Notes: generated by a model not told the origin, from the letters alone. DNA of 64,000 nt from Anas platyrhynchos (GCF_047663525.1 NC_092587.1:196289501-196353500); one strand, 5' to 3'. Numbered from the stretch's first letter, positions 25,972 through 36,815 are shown. Numbers and translations: made by a program.

Positions 25972-26966
25972 CTGTTGGTTTGCTGGCGGGTTCCCAATGC
26001 CATGGGACCGTTCTGCCAGCCTGGTTGCTTCCGTGGCTTTGGGTTGGCGGAGCTGTCCCGCATCGTACCCGAACTGAGGAAACATCCCACCAACCGACTG
26101 GGTGAGATTCACAACAGGCAGCTGGCTGCGAGGAGAAGGGATGGGTGAAAGGACGAAAGCCCTTCTGCAGCGGCACCTCGCTGATAGGTGGGGATTCTCC
26201 TTTTGGACGTGGGCTTTTTAGTCTGGCTTTGCTTCTGTCGTCAGGCTGACGAACAAGGCTGAGCAATAACACCAGCAGGAAGAATCTCACTTTCAGTGAA
26301 AAGCACTTTTTTTTTTTTTTTAAGGTAGTCATAAGACAACTTGTAACGTTGACCAGAGATGATACATCAAGAAGTCGTGGCCATGGTGAGCTGCGAGCAC
26401 GTTGCAGCTTTGCTTGTTGCTCTCATCACCTGCAGCAGCACGCTAACATCAGCCTTGTGCTGTGATAGAAAAGAGAGGAAGGAAAGAGGCAGTTGCAGTC
26501 ACCCACTAATTTCGTCAGATGTTTAATTCCCGGTACGTTGAGTGATGGAAAACCATTAGTTCCTATTCAGTTGAACCAAAAATTAACTGCTCAGCACCAG
26601 TAACTGTTCCACCCCAATTTGTGCTCAGGATACAAGTGCCCTGCGTGCAGCAGGGATGTGGCAAGGAGGAACAGAGCCAGCCTGTGGCCCTCTCCCTCCC
26701 CCAGCCCAGGCAGTGGCTTACACAGCTGCAGGCAGTGTTGGGGGAGAGAAAAACTTCCCTGCGCCCTTGGGTTCTGTAACACAAGCACCTCCTAATTCTT
26801 CTTTCAGGAAGGCTTCACGTGGTGCGGTGTTTTTGTTCATCCTGCCTGATAGATCCTTCTGCTTTTATAAACCAGTGTGGTTGATGCTCCAGAGCAACCA
26901 GCTTATTAATGACTGCTTGTCTAAGACAGCGATTTGTCAGCAGGCTGATTATCACTTAGGATGCTC

Positions 26967-27016
26967 TTTTTTTTCTTTTTTTTTTTTTTCTTTTCTTTTT
27001 TTTTTTTTTTTTTTTC
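26967..27016. repeat. T-rich low-complexity tract
   Basis: Runs of T interrupted by single C residues over about 50 bases. Simple repeat within the SMCO4 intron. Confidence 0.85.
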
Positions 27017-27479
27017 TCCATAGAAAAATGACAGCTGTAAGGAGAGGGAGAGCACTGAGTCATGTTATGGTTTAGGCTGTGTTCTGTAAGTTAAGCAGCT
27101 CCTTCCCCACGTCCCTTCCTGTTCGAGTACCCTTTATTCCCATAAATACCAGGTGTGGATGATAAATGCTTAATGCTTTTCCTTATGACAGGCTGCCTGC
27201 TCGCCCTTCCTGGTTCTGCAGATTTGTGGGGAGCCACAGACCTTTGGTTGGGAGCCTGCTGCTCTTACAAGAAGGGGCAGCTGGTGCTCTGTGTTGACGC
27301 AAGACTAATTCATGTTGTTTTCATTAAGTCTTTAGCTGTGTTATCTTGTTTGCCTGGGAGGATGAAATGTATGGTGCTGGGCTTTGTTTCCAGCTTAATA
27401 CAGGGTGAGTTCAGTGCTCCTGGGCGAATGGACTCATCACGATGAGCTGATGTAGTTTATCCTGGGGAAAGTGTTGCTG

Positions 27480-27947
27480 GACATCGAGGCCCTGGAACGT
27501 GCCCAGAGCAGGGCTACGAAGCTGATGAAGGGCCTGGAGCACAAGTCCTGTGAGGAGCTGAGGGAACTGGGGGTGTTTGGGCTGGAGAAGAGGAGGCTCA
27601 GGGCAGACCTCATTGCTCTCTGCAACCACCTGAAAGGAAGCCGTGGGGAGCTGGGGGTCGGCCTCTTCTCACAGATAACCAGTGCTAGGACCAGAGGGAA
27701 TGGCCTCAAGTTGCACCAGGGGAGGTTCAGGTTGGAAATGAGGAGACATTTCTGCTCAGAAAGAGCAGTCAGGCACTGGGACGGGTTGCCCAGGGAGGTG
27801 GTGGAGTCACTGTCCCTGGGGGTGTTCAAGGAGAGTTTGGACATGGTGCTTGGGGACATGGTTCAGTGGGTGATATTGGTAATAGGGTGATGGTTGGACC
27901 AGATGGTGTTGGAGGTCTCTTCCAGCCTTAATGATTCTGTGATTCTA
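27480..27947 (+). mobile_element. CR1 LINE, 3' portion with open ORF2 tail frame
   Basis: This is a long CR1 fragment in the same orientation as SMCO4. Its reading frame at 27471-27890 stays open and gives the typical CR1 ORF2 tail, with motifs such as '[18 protein letters not shown]', '[14 protein letters not shown]' and '[13 protein letters not shown]'. The DNA then runs through the conserved 'ggtctcttccagccttaatg' block to an ATTCTGTGATTCT end. The 5' part of the element, including the reverse transcriptase catalytic region, is missing. It ends about 170 bases before the acceptor of the SMCO4 coding exon. It is not a host gene, although such frames are often predicted as one. Confidence 0.92.
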
Positions 27948-28250
27948 CAATGAAGTGAACGAACACGCTGCCATTCAGTTTCATTCAAAAAAGACGAGTG
28001 GATATTGATGCCAGTTAGGGAAAAGCTTTACCAAGTGAAGCTGGAAATAGTTTTAATAACTGCATTATATATGTAGATTTTGCTCAGAAGACTTGCACTT
28101 TTCCCCCTTCTCTTGCAGTTTCTCGTACAGCCAGCCAGTTGAAGGAGACGGAAGATTTCAGCCCCCTGCTTCGAGAGACCTTGGCCCATCTTCTGCAGCT
28201 CAACTCCCCTCACTCCTCCGCTTTGGCAACCGAAAGATCCTCAGAGGAAA

Positions 28251-28430
28251 ATGAGGCAGCTAAGAGGGAAGCCCAAAAAAGAGACCTCCAAAGACAAAAA
28301 GGAGAGGAAACAGGCGATGCAGGAGGCCCGGCAACAGATCACCACCGTAGTGCTTCCCACGCTGGCCGTCGTAGTACTGCTGATTGTGGTGTTTGTTTAT
28401 GTCGCAACTCGCCCAAATACGACTGAATGA
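28251..28430 (+). CDS. SMCO4: SMCO4, single-pass membrane protein with coiled-coil domain 4
   Basis: A complete 59-codon frame lies in one exon, and I recognise it as SMCO4 (formerly C11orf75/FN5) by near identity with the human protein as I know it. Residues 1-29 are highly charged and basic (MRQLRGKPKK, then KDKKERKQ) and form the predicted short coiled coil. Residues about 31-53 form one hydrophobic membrane segment (TVVLPTLAVVVLLIVVFVYV). The tail is short and polar (TRPNTTE). The length equals the human protein's. The start has A at -3 and no upstream ATG in the exon. No signal peptide is seen, so it is probably tail-anchored or single-pass. Its biochemical function is not established. 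Low divergence in so small a protein suggests strong constraint. The likely promoter is the CpG island about 25 kb upstream. Confidence 0.96.
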   Translation: MRQLRGKPKKETSKDKKERKQAMQEARQQITTVVLPTLAVVVLLIVVFVYVATRPNTTE

Positions 28431-28882
28431 TGCAGTGTTGCAGACTTTCTACCTTCGGGGTATTCATGCTTTTATCAAGAGCCAAAAGAAACTCTCTGCC
28501 ACTCCTGATACTTTACAAAAGAACTTGCTGGTGTCTTCGGTCTTTTCTCTTGGTTAGGGTTCCACAGTTTCACTTTAGGAATGTAACATAAAACGTATTA
28601 GTGAATGTGCCAGTACGTTTTATGGTCCAGTTCATGTGCCTTTCAGATTTTTAAAATGGTGTTTTTCTTAAATCTGTTTGAAGTTCTATATTGTAAGAGG
28701 AAATTCTGTTCTGCTATAAATTTGTAAAGAAATCAGCGTTCAGCTTTTATCACTGCTATGGATAATGTTGCTCCCATGAGCTCTTGTCTGTCTATTTCAG
28801 AACTTCCAAAGAAGTACATTTCTTCTTTGTACTTAATGTCATATGAAATGCTTTGATTCAGAAAGGATATATTTATTTTTTG

Positions 28883-28888
28883 AATAAA
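28883..28888 (+). promoter_or_regulatory. SMCO4: Proximal poly(A) signal of SMCO4
   Basis: Canonical AATAAA 453 bases after the SMCO4 stop. A genomic run of 18 A follows about 30 bases later (28921-28938), which could cause internal priming in cDNA data and make this site look more used than it is. Confidence 0.5.
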
Positions 28889-28920
28889 AGAGAGAAGTCT
28901 TACTTGGAATGTTATTTTGC

Positions 28921-28938
28921 AAAAAAAAAAAAAAAAAA
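28921..28938. repeat. Genomic poly(A) run in the SMCO4 3' UTR
   Basis: Eighteen consecutive A residues on the sense strand. It is a known type of artefact source for oligo(dT) priming. Confidence 0.85.
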
Positions 28939-29202
28939 GTGGCTTAATTGTGAAAGCCTACACTGTGTAATATTTTTTTTCATTAAACACTATATAGTTC
29001 ACTCAAAAATAATTTCTTTTTTCGCAACGAGATGAGAACATGCAAAGTGAATACTTCAGGATCCACCAGATGCAGGAATATCAGAAAGGTTGGAAAAACA
29101 GATTTTCTACCATTTCTGCCATTTATGGTGAAATCACGAGTACCTACATAAACACAGAGAGTTGTTTATATGAATGTTAAATATTTAAATCCATAAAGTG
29201 GC

Positions 29203-29208
29203 AATAAA
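29203..29208 (+). promoter_or_regulatory. SMCO4: Distal poly(A) signal of SMCO4
   Basis: Canonical AATAAA followed within 5-15 bases by a GT-rich stretch (GGTGGTTTTGG), as expected of a downstream element. Of the two candidates, this one has the better context. Confidence 0.6.
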
Positions 29209-30229
29209 AGGTGGTTTTGGATACAGCCCTTGGTTATTTTTTTCCATTTTATTTTACGTTTCATAAAGGAAGGAAAAGTGATGGTATAACTCTAATCTCT
29301 TTACTGAAGTGAGCCACTGTCCTGTGAAATCCCCTTCCTCCCCTGACTTAAAGGGAGCTTTGAGCACAGTTTAGGCAGTTTTAGCCTCGGAAGTCAAACT
29401 ATAAATTCTGTTTAAAACGCTTGAGTAATTCTGTATTTTTCTACAGCCCTTTCTCGTCCAAATATTTGAAGGCACTCAGCAAGCATTAAGTTTCGAAAGA
29501 CTTGGGAGGAAGGAATTTGAGAACTCTTGACTCTTGCTTAAATACAGACCAAGCAAGCAAGAAAGCGATGCTACAGCGTGTGGGAGCATAGCAGGACGTG
29601 CTGCTGTGCAGGCAGGCAAAGACCATGCCCATTTACATCAGGTGCCACCTATTAGTGGTCCCAGTGAGCTTGGTGGGACTGTTTCTAGGTCTGACTGTGA
29701 AAAACTGGGCTCTTGCCCAGTTTTAACCCAAGCATCAACTCAATGTATTGTTCTATCCCTTTGGGTAGCCAAAGCTGTTTTGAAAAAAAAAAAAACAACA
29801 CCCAAAAAAAACAACTCAGCAAACATAGGCAAGCAAATGCAGTTCCCTGCATTAGGCTCTGCCCTAAGGCAAACGTCCCCGAAGCGTGGTGAGCCTGTGA
29901 CCAGGTACCAACCAACCCAGCTCAGGAGGGGACGCGTACCCAGTTGTTACGCTGGGATGGCCGCTGCTGTTAATAGTGCCTAGAATTAAACTGGCTCTGC
30001 GGACCGGGTTGTTTTTGAGATACGAAATCTGCTTCAAGCTGAAAGGGAGAGTTTGGATAAATTATTAGGATTTGTTTTGTTTTGTTTTCCACCCAGTTGG
30101 CAGCGCAGTTGGGATGGCAGCACAGTGAGTGACACAGACAAGATGGTCACCCAGCCGCACGCTAGAAATTTCCTGTGCTTTTGTACTGAGAGCTGCTCCT
30201 TCCAGTTGGAGAGATCCAAAGTAGGGCTT

Positions 30230-30310
30230 TTATTTTAATATTTTATTTATTTTATTAGTTTAGTTTAGTTTCATTTATTTTCATTTATTTTCACTTTATT
30301 TTATTTATCA
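30230..30310. repeat. ATTTT/TTTA-rich low-complexity tract
   Basis: Degenerate TTTTATTT, TTTAGTTTAG and CATTTATTTT units over about 80 bases. Confidence 0.7.
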
Positions 30311-30756
30311 GCCCAAGCAATAATTTCATAGACTTGGAAAGCTTTCCTTGAAGCTGTTCAGAGTCATTATGGGATTTTTTTCCCCCCTTCATTTTCTGCA
30401 AGAGTTGAGTCTGTGACACATAAGAGCAATTAACCGGCTGATAACAACAAAAGAGGTAAAAGGTCAGTAGGACTTGATAATATTTAAGATTACTTCTCTA
30501 ATTAGATGTTTCATTTCTGCTTTTTCTTATGCCTTTCCTTTGTCTCTTGTCATCCACAACTTCTTCAGGTCGCAGTAATCATCTTTTCAGAGCCAAATGT
30601 TTATTGGTACGAACCTATAGCTTAATGCTAATAAGAGACTGCTGCAGTTCCCTGAAATGTGCAATTTTGCTGAGTACTAATTGAGAGGAACAGCGTTACA
30701 TATTCTGAGCTGTTCATTGTGCAGGAGTTAGAATTGGTTTCACAGGCTGAATCTTA

Positions 30757-30781
30757 AAATATATTTATATATAATAAATAT

Positions 30782-30813
<32 letters not shown>

Positions 30814-30824
30814 TTTTTTTTTTC
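30757..30824. repeat. TA-dinucleotide microsatellite with T tail
   Basis: Alternating TA units with a few interruptions, followed by about 12 T. The sequence is self-complementary and could extrude as a hairpin. Confidence 0.85.
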
Positions 30825-32077
30825 TCTAGTAAATAATGAAGTTGGATTCTGACATTTTCTACCCCGTTCCCTTTTGCTAGCATAGGAGAATGCACATTTG
30901 GAAAAGTGGTATGAAGCCTCTGTAGACAGAAACTGTCAAAAATCACTGGGAAGTAATCGGGAAGTGAATTAATGGCAGTTGCCCAAATGTCAGCTCCTGT
31001 GAACTTCTCTGCTTAAGGTGTAACCGTGTCTGGTTTTTCACTGTATGTATTACTCCAAGTGTCAGTTGTCTTCAGAAGTGTTTTAGAAATAGAGTTTCCG
31101 ACCGTTTCCCAGCACACAGTAGCTTGTGGGCAAACTTGAATGATTTATTACAAGCATTTTACCAGAAAACTCATGCTGAGATGCTTCTTCAGCAGTGGCT
31201 TTATGATATGTTTTCCACGAGTGCTCATTATCAGGTGAAGTCATTATAAACCTGCCAATGCCTTCTGATAAATCAAGTTATGGAAGCAATTTATTAAGAC
31301 CAGTTTTTCAAAGCATAAATCGTCTGAGTCAAAGAGAGATCAAGGTTTGAATGGAGATTTATGCGTGTCTGCAAAGTGCTGGGAAAATAAAGGAACTGTG
31401 TCAAGTGTTCCCACAACGGGTGAGCGGCCGGCTGTGGTAGAAATGGGCCCAAGTCCCCAAAACTGAGTGAGAGAAGCCAGTGGCACTGCCTGTGCTCTGA
31501 AGGAAGAACTACACCTGTTTTCAGTACGTAGAGAAATTGATGATCCGTCTTCTGTTTCTATCAAATGTCAAGAAAATATTTGCTTATTGAAATGCCGTGG
31601 TCAGAACCCAGCACTCTTCAATGCAGCAGGGAAATAGGGCGTGCTGTCCTTCCACAACATGTTTGCTGCGTGCCCAGCTGGTACGGGTACAGACTCGAAT
31701 GCCCCCTGGGTGCTGGCAGGGGTGAGGCAGAGCCTGCGCTGCCATTCTGAGTTTTGGAGAAGCATTGTGGAGAAGTTCCTTACCAGCAGAGGTTTGGATG
31801 TGCGGTCCCAGCTCACACGGCGGCACCAAACCACCCTGGGTCTGGCCATCCACTGCCCAGCTGCGTGGCTGCATCATCGCTGTGGCTCCAGGCTTTTGCT
31901 GATCCTGTCCTCTGTGAACCACCTTTATTTGTACCTGGTGGAAAAGTTTCAAGTAAAAAAAAAAAAAAATCCTTGCTGTGGTACTTAGGTGGGATACCAA
32001 GGACCCAGGACTTTTGTAGGATTTGTTGCTCTGTCTGGGATTGTACAAGCAGGCATGGCAAGTCCATAAGTAAATTC

Positions 32078-32578
32078 ATGGAACCACAGAATGGTTTGGG
32101 TTGGAAGGGACCTTAAAGCCCATCCAACTCCAGCCTGCGGCAGGGACACCTCCCACCAGCCCAGTTTGCCCAAAGCCCCATCCAGCCTGGCCTTGAGCAC
32201 CTCCAGGGATGGGGCACCCACAGCTTCTCTGGGCAGCCTGGGACAGGGCCTCACCACCCTCTGACTGAAGAATTTCCTCCTTGTATCTAATCTAAATCTT
32301 CCCTCTTTTAGTTTAAAGCCATTTCCCCTTGTCCTGTCACTGCACCCCCTGACAGAGTCCCTCCCCAGCTTTCCTGTAGCCCCCTTTAGGTACTGGCAGG
32401 CCACTGTAAGGTCCCCCTGGGGCCTTCCCTTCTCCAGGCTGAACAACCCCAACTCCCTCAGCCTGTCTTCACAGGAGAGGTGCTCCAGCCCCTTGATCAT
32501 CCTCGTGGTCTCCTCTGGACTCACTATAATACTTCCGTGTCCTTCTTGTGCTGGGGTCCCTAGAGCTGAACGCAGTAA
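32078..32578 (-). mobile_element. CR1 LINE, 3' portion, antisense
   Basis: Read on the - strand it gives the CR1 tail, with motifs such as 'MIKGLEHLSCEDRLRELGLF', 'SLEKGRPQGDLTVACQYLKG' and '[20 protein letters not shown]'. It ends in the conserved terminal block, which on the + strand reads 'cacagaatggtttgggttgg'. The frame stays open through the whole fragment and beyond it into flanking DNA. The reverse transcriptase core is absent, so the copy cannot move by itself. Confidence 0.93.
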
Positions 32579-32958
32579 ATTCTACATCTGTTGCAGGAAA
32601 TTCAGAGACAGGATGGTTTAGGACTGCTTTTTGCACAGACACTGGTTTTCATAAGGTAAGTGGGCAAACACGTTTTTGATAAATCTGTTTTAAGGCCCCC
32701 AGCATTGTGGCTAAGAGTAGGTAATAGGAACAAACCGATGGGTTTGTTGCTTTGGGAAGTGAGTCTGGAGCATCATGTGTCAGTGTCTTGGGGTGTTGCT
32801 CAACCCACTAATGGAATTTAGGCATGGTACATCAAATTACAGCCTATTCCTAGATTTGAGGGTGCCCACGTGATCAAACAGTACCTCAGGCCCAGTGATT
32901 AAATAACTGAGATCTGAACCCTAGAGTGAGGAAAAGCCAACATGGAAACACATGAAAA

Positions 32959-33014
32959 AGGTTGTGGAGATATCCCAAACCCGCCTGGATGCTGTCCTGC
33001 ACGTGCTCTAGGGG
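32959..33014 (+). mobile_element. Small CR1 remnant
   Basis: About 55 bases match the CR1 3' region: 'ggttgtggagatatcccaaa', then 'cccgcctggatgctgtcctg', then CACGTGCTCTAGG. The rest of the element is lost. Confidence 0.7.
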
Positions 33015-34149
33015 CATCGTGCTTCGGTGCCTGCCATGAGACACCGCAGCCGTAACTCCCCGGGGCTCATCTCGTTTGACTGTCTCTGCTCATGGCTTCT
33101 TCCTCCTTCCCACCACTGTTCTGGCTCTGAATGACCGCGTGGCAGAGGGCTCGATCCTGTGCCCTGCTGCACCGCCGCTAAAGCAGCAGCAAGAAGGGGA
33201 TTCAGGCTTCTGTGGGGTCTCTGATCGCAGCAGAAATTTATCTGCCTTTCACTGGGGAAGTTTAAGCCATTGTTTTAAGTCCACACGTTGGAAAAGCAAG
33301 AAAACCATGCCTGTGAGTTCTCATGTTTGCCCGTTTTTGTGCTGAGTTGGCAGCATTTTGTCACTGCTGTTTGCATCCCTTGTTTATTGCTCAGCGCGCC
33401 CATGGTTTCATGCTGCTCCTCCCTTCCTAAATTTCCCATACAGCAGAGAGTAAAAATGATGTAGGAAGGAAATGCACTAATAAAATGCACTAAAAAATAA
33501 CCACTTTTCTCCTAAGTCACTTTTAGATGTTTCTGCTCACTGCCAGTCCACTGCCAGCCCCATCAGCACAGGTTTTGGGAAGCAAATTGGGTGGCGGTGG
33601 CCTGGCAGCTCCTCTCCCACCAACTATTCCGAAATTATACCTTCCCGAAACATGTTGGCAACTGTGTGTACGTGACCTCTGGTTTTGCTTCAGCAACAAA
33701 AGGCTGGTGGCAGTTTGAACCATTGTGCTCTTTATTTAAAACAAGCCTTTCAAGCGGGAGCCAAAAAAAAAAAACAAAAAAAAAAAGCTTTTTGGTGAAG
33801 CTTTGAAAAATTTTAAAAGAAGTCCAGCAGCTCGCAAGAATTTTCCATTGCCAGCTGTTCATAAAGTAGAAACCTTCTCCATCTTTTGACTGATCCGTAG
33901 CCCCAGAACACTGCACCTTGTCCTGTCAACTGAACTTACAATTAATAATTCATTTATTTTTCATTTTTATGGGTACTTTCAGACTTTTATAGCCTTGGAG
34001 CTGTATGATGATTATTTTTTTTGACACTACATCTTCAGTCCCTGTTTGCAGGTATATCATTTCTTGGCGTATTGTTTCTACTGCCCATCATTCTTTAACA
34101 TATTCTTTAACACAGGCTGTACAAACGCAGCTGCTGGCTTAGCAACTTC

Positions 34150-34552
34150 TGCAGGTTGGGGCTGGTGAAGAGGAAGGTGGTACGAGCAGGAGGTACGAGC
34201 TGGCTCTGTGACCTGTGCTGACTCTACAGATACCTTAAAGGAGGCTGTAGCGAGGTGGGGGTTGGCCTGTTCTCCCACGTGCCTGGTGACAGGACGAGGG
34301 GGAATGGGCTAAAGTTACACCAGGGGAGTTTTAGGTTAGATGTTAGGAAGAATTTCTTTACTGAAAGGGTTGTTAGGCACTGGAACGGGCTGCCCAGGGA
34401 GGTGGTGGAGTCACCATCCCTGGAAGTCTTCAAAAGACGTTTAGATGTAGAGCTTAGGGATATGGTTTAGTGGGGACTGTTAGTGTTAGGTTAGAGGTTG
34501 GACTCGATGATCTTGAGGTCTCTTCCAGCCTAGAAATTCTGTGATTCTGTGG
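34150..34552 (+). mobile_element. CR1 LINE, 3' end
   Basis: Clear CR1 sequence from about 34222: 'ccttaaaggaggctgtagcg', 'cactggaacgggctgcccag', 'gaggtggtggagtcaccatc', and the terminal 'ggtctcttccagcctagaaa' followed by TTCTGTGATTCTGTG. The 34150-34221 segment looks like a decayed continuation. A translated stretch at 34255-34470 gives the CR1 ORF2 tail and is not a host protein. Confidence 0.9.
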
Positions 34553-35607
34553 CTCAGCACGTTTTCGGTGGAACATGCTCTGTGCAGCAAGGACTGGGAA
34601 ACAAGGCAGCTGCTCGGGCACATGTGCTTTGCAGCTTTAGTGCTCTTCACGTGGAGTTTATTACACGGCGTTACACAAAAGCCAGGCTGAAACTGCCTCT
34701 GTTATCTCATTAGCCAAAGTCAGGAGCTTGGGCAGGTCTTGAAAAGCTTTAGAAAAAAAAAAAATATCTTATTCGCTTTTTGATAATTCCAACCATTCGC
34801 TCTACATAATCACAGCCCCGCATCATGACAGGGATCCTTGGTAGTTAACAGGACTCAGACACATTTCTTTGCAGCTCTGGGGCATACTGACTTCTTGCTT
34901 GTTTAAGTCTTGCAGCTGCAAAAGAATCTGGCTAACAGGCTAATATCCTTTTTTCATTCTTCTGCCCTTCTGAAAGGTAACATTTCGCTGTCTTCTTGCT
35001 TCTGCAAATCTTCCCCATCTTAAAATTAAGCTTTATTTACAAAAGTTCCTCAATTTCCTCATTAGTCCTTTTAAAACACCCAGATGCCTCTCTCCTTAGA
35101 CTGAGGACACATATATATTTAGTTTGTTCAGATGTCCTTTCATCATGTTTTTATTCAGCCTTTATTCCCCCAGCTGAGTCTAGCAATTTCCCTGAATTTT
35201 CCTGTAAAGGATCTTTGATGTCCTCATTTTCATTGCTCATTTTATTGCAAACTGAGCCAAACTGGTATTTAAAATCTTGGTATTTTGTGTAAGTGTGATG
35301 TAGTATATTTTGTCATAATGGAAATATAACTTCCAAAGACAATTTACATTTTTGCTGTGGTCTTGAATATTAACGAGGCTTCTTTTACTCACACACTGGA
35401 GCTGTTTGACAGTCTGGCATTATTTTCATCTAGATTTTTCCAGGAAGTTGGCAACAGTTCATGCTGGAAAGCAGCACTTCAGCATCTCTTTCACTGAAAT
35501 TGGTGGTTCATCAACACTGTCTGTAATTTGTTTTGCTTACACAGCAACAGAATCCAGTTTGAATTGCAAATAAAAGGAATCTCAATATTATGCAGTTTTT
35601 CAGCAAA

Positions 35608-35980
35608 GAATCACAGAACCACAGCGTGGTTTGGGCTGGAAGGGACCTTAAAGCCCACCCAGCTCCACCCCCTGCCATGGGCAGGGACACCTCCCACCAG
35701 CCCAGGTTGCCCAAAGCCCCATCCAGACTGGCCTTGAGCACCTCCAGGGATGGGGCATCCACAGCTTCTCTGGGCAGCCTCTGAGTGAAGGATTTCTTCA
35801 GAAATGCCATGCGAGCAGAGCAGAAGGGGACAATCCCCTCCCTTGCCCTGCTGGCCATGTTGCTTTTGATGCAGCCCAGGACTTGGTTGGCTTTCTGGGC
35901 CACAAGCACACATTGCCAGCTCATGCTGAGCTTCTCATCCACCAACACGCCCAGGTCCTTCTCCTCAGGGCTGCTCTCAG
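35608..35980 (-). mobile_element. CR1 LINE, internally deleted, antisense
   Basis: The left part (35608-35798) matches the same CR1 tail as the copy at 32078-32578 but lacks about 20 bases of it. At about 35799 it jumps to a CR1 region that lies further upstream in the element ('ctggccatgttgcttttgat', 'gcccaggacttggttggctt', 'ctcatcc...aacacgcccaggtcct'). Several hundred bases of the usual intervening CR1 sequence are absent. No intact coding potential. Confidence 0.88.
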
Positions 35981-36815
35981 TAAAACATATAGAGCTGAAC
36001 TAACTCTGTCCAGTTTTACATTTTTTTTCCTTATGTTGCAGAAATATATAAAGAATTTAGGCCCTTTCCTAAGACTCATCACAAGTTTTCTGAAGTAAGT
36101 TTTTTTCTCTATTCCAATGTAGTTAAACAATGTGCCAACACACTATCAAAAGAGGTGCTTTTGAAGAAGGGATTAAAAAATTCAAAGCATTAATATAAAG
36201 CATAGGAAGCACCTGAGATCACGGTCCCAAGTGAAGTCTATGGGTCTGGCAAAAGGAGTAATAGGGATGGCTTCAAAGTATGTTTGTGCTTTGTCTGCTT
36301 GTGTTCCTCTCACAGAACGGCATGGCTCACACCATAAGAAATGAAAAGCTCAGACCTCATTTCAGGAGTCCCAAGGGCTATTTCTATAGCCAAGAATAAC
36401 CAGAGCAAAGATTAGCTCTTTACGCCTGTAGCTATGACATGGCCAAAGGCCCCTATTATTCTTCTTCTGTGCAATCTAGAGAATTTTTCTTGTCTGATTC
36501 AATTTTTAAGGGAATGATTCCACTTGTTAGCCCTCTGTACATCACAGAATTGAAAGTGTCTTCATTTACAGTCCTGCAACGGGGTCCCAATTTAACTATA
36601 TGAACCTACCCTGTGTACTTCATAATATGTCTAGAGTACAATGTTTTGTTATGTACAATGTTTGTCCAGTTGCAATATACCCAAATCTGCAGGATAATGA
36701 TTATCTTATTGAAGCCTCCATGTTAAAATACATACAATTCATGATGTGCCTAAAGACATTAAGAAGATAGTTGCATATTTTAGTTCTAAGAAAATCTGGA
36801 GTGATTACGCGTGGC

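Larger units (their letters stand above)
3750..27479 (+). other. SMCO4: SMCO4 5' intron region (inferred), no coding sequence seen
   Basis: This is the long stretch between the CpG island and the SMCO4 coding exon. I found no protein-coding exon with a recognisable product. It holds one CR1 copy (about 4985-5234), homopolymer tracts (T run 6289-6319, T run 17647-17667, A run 20881-20906, T-rich 26967-27016), a CAGA tetranucleotide array (25946-25971) and a CTTAAAAATAAG-type degenerate repeat (8769-8908). It also holds two CpG-richer patches (about 14225-14440 and 21110-21400) and several AT-rich stretches that look like candidate regulatory elements. Untranslated exons of SMCO4 could lie within it but cannot be recognised by eye. 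Intron status is inferred from the flanking promoter and acceptor. Confidence 0.55.
28119..29230 (+). other. SMCO4: SMCO4 terminal exon (5' UTR part, full CDS, 3' UTR)
   Basis: The exon is opened by a strong acceptor, a pyrimidine tract ending CTTCTCTTGCAG with AG at 28117-28118. The first 132 bases contain no ATG, so the start codon at 28251 is the first one in the exon. After the stop at 28430 the 3' UTR runs about 450-790 bases, depending on which poly(A) signal is used (28883 or 29203). The exon end is estimated and not observed. Confidence 0.75.
29231..36784. other. Intergenic gap between convergent SMCO4 and DEUP1
   Basis: No coding exon is recognised. The gap holds four CR1 pieces (about 32078-32578 and 35608-35980 on the - strand, 32959-33014 and 34150-34552 on the + strand), a TA dinucleotide repeat (30757-30824), ATTTT-type low-complexity sequence (30230-30310) and short A runs. 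All longer open frames here are either CR1 tail translations or unrecognised frames without splice support. Confidence 0.7.

Noticed and set aside
25779-26332. Six overlapping open frames around the CAGA repeat
   Set aside because: They are created by the tetranucleotide array reading open in several frames. Both strands are equally open and no homology is recognised.
27437-27890. Overlapping + and - open frames of about 140 codons
   Set aside because: Both lie in the CR1 copy. The + frame is the CR1 ORF2 tail and the - frame is its shadow.
28139-28426. A 95-codon open frame overlapping the SMCO4 exon in another frame
   Set aside because: It has no ATG start in the exon, and the overlapping SMCO4 frame is the conserved one.
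31584-32116. Overlapping open frames of 115-154 codons next to the CR1
   Set aside because: No similarity to a known protein, no splice structure, and they run into a poly(A) stretch or the CR1. Best explained as chance.
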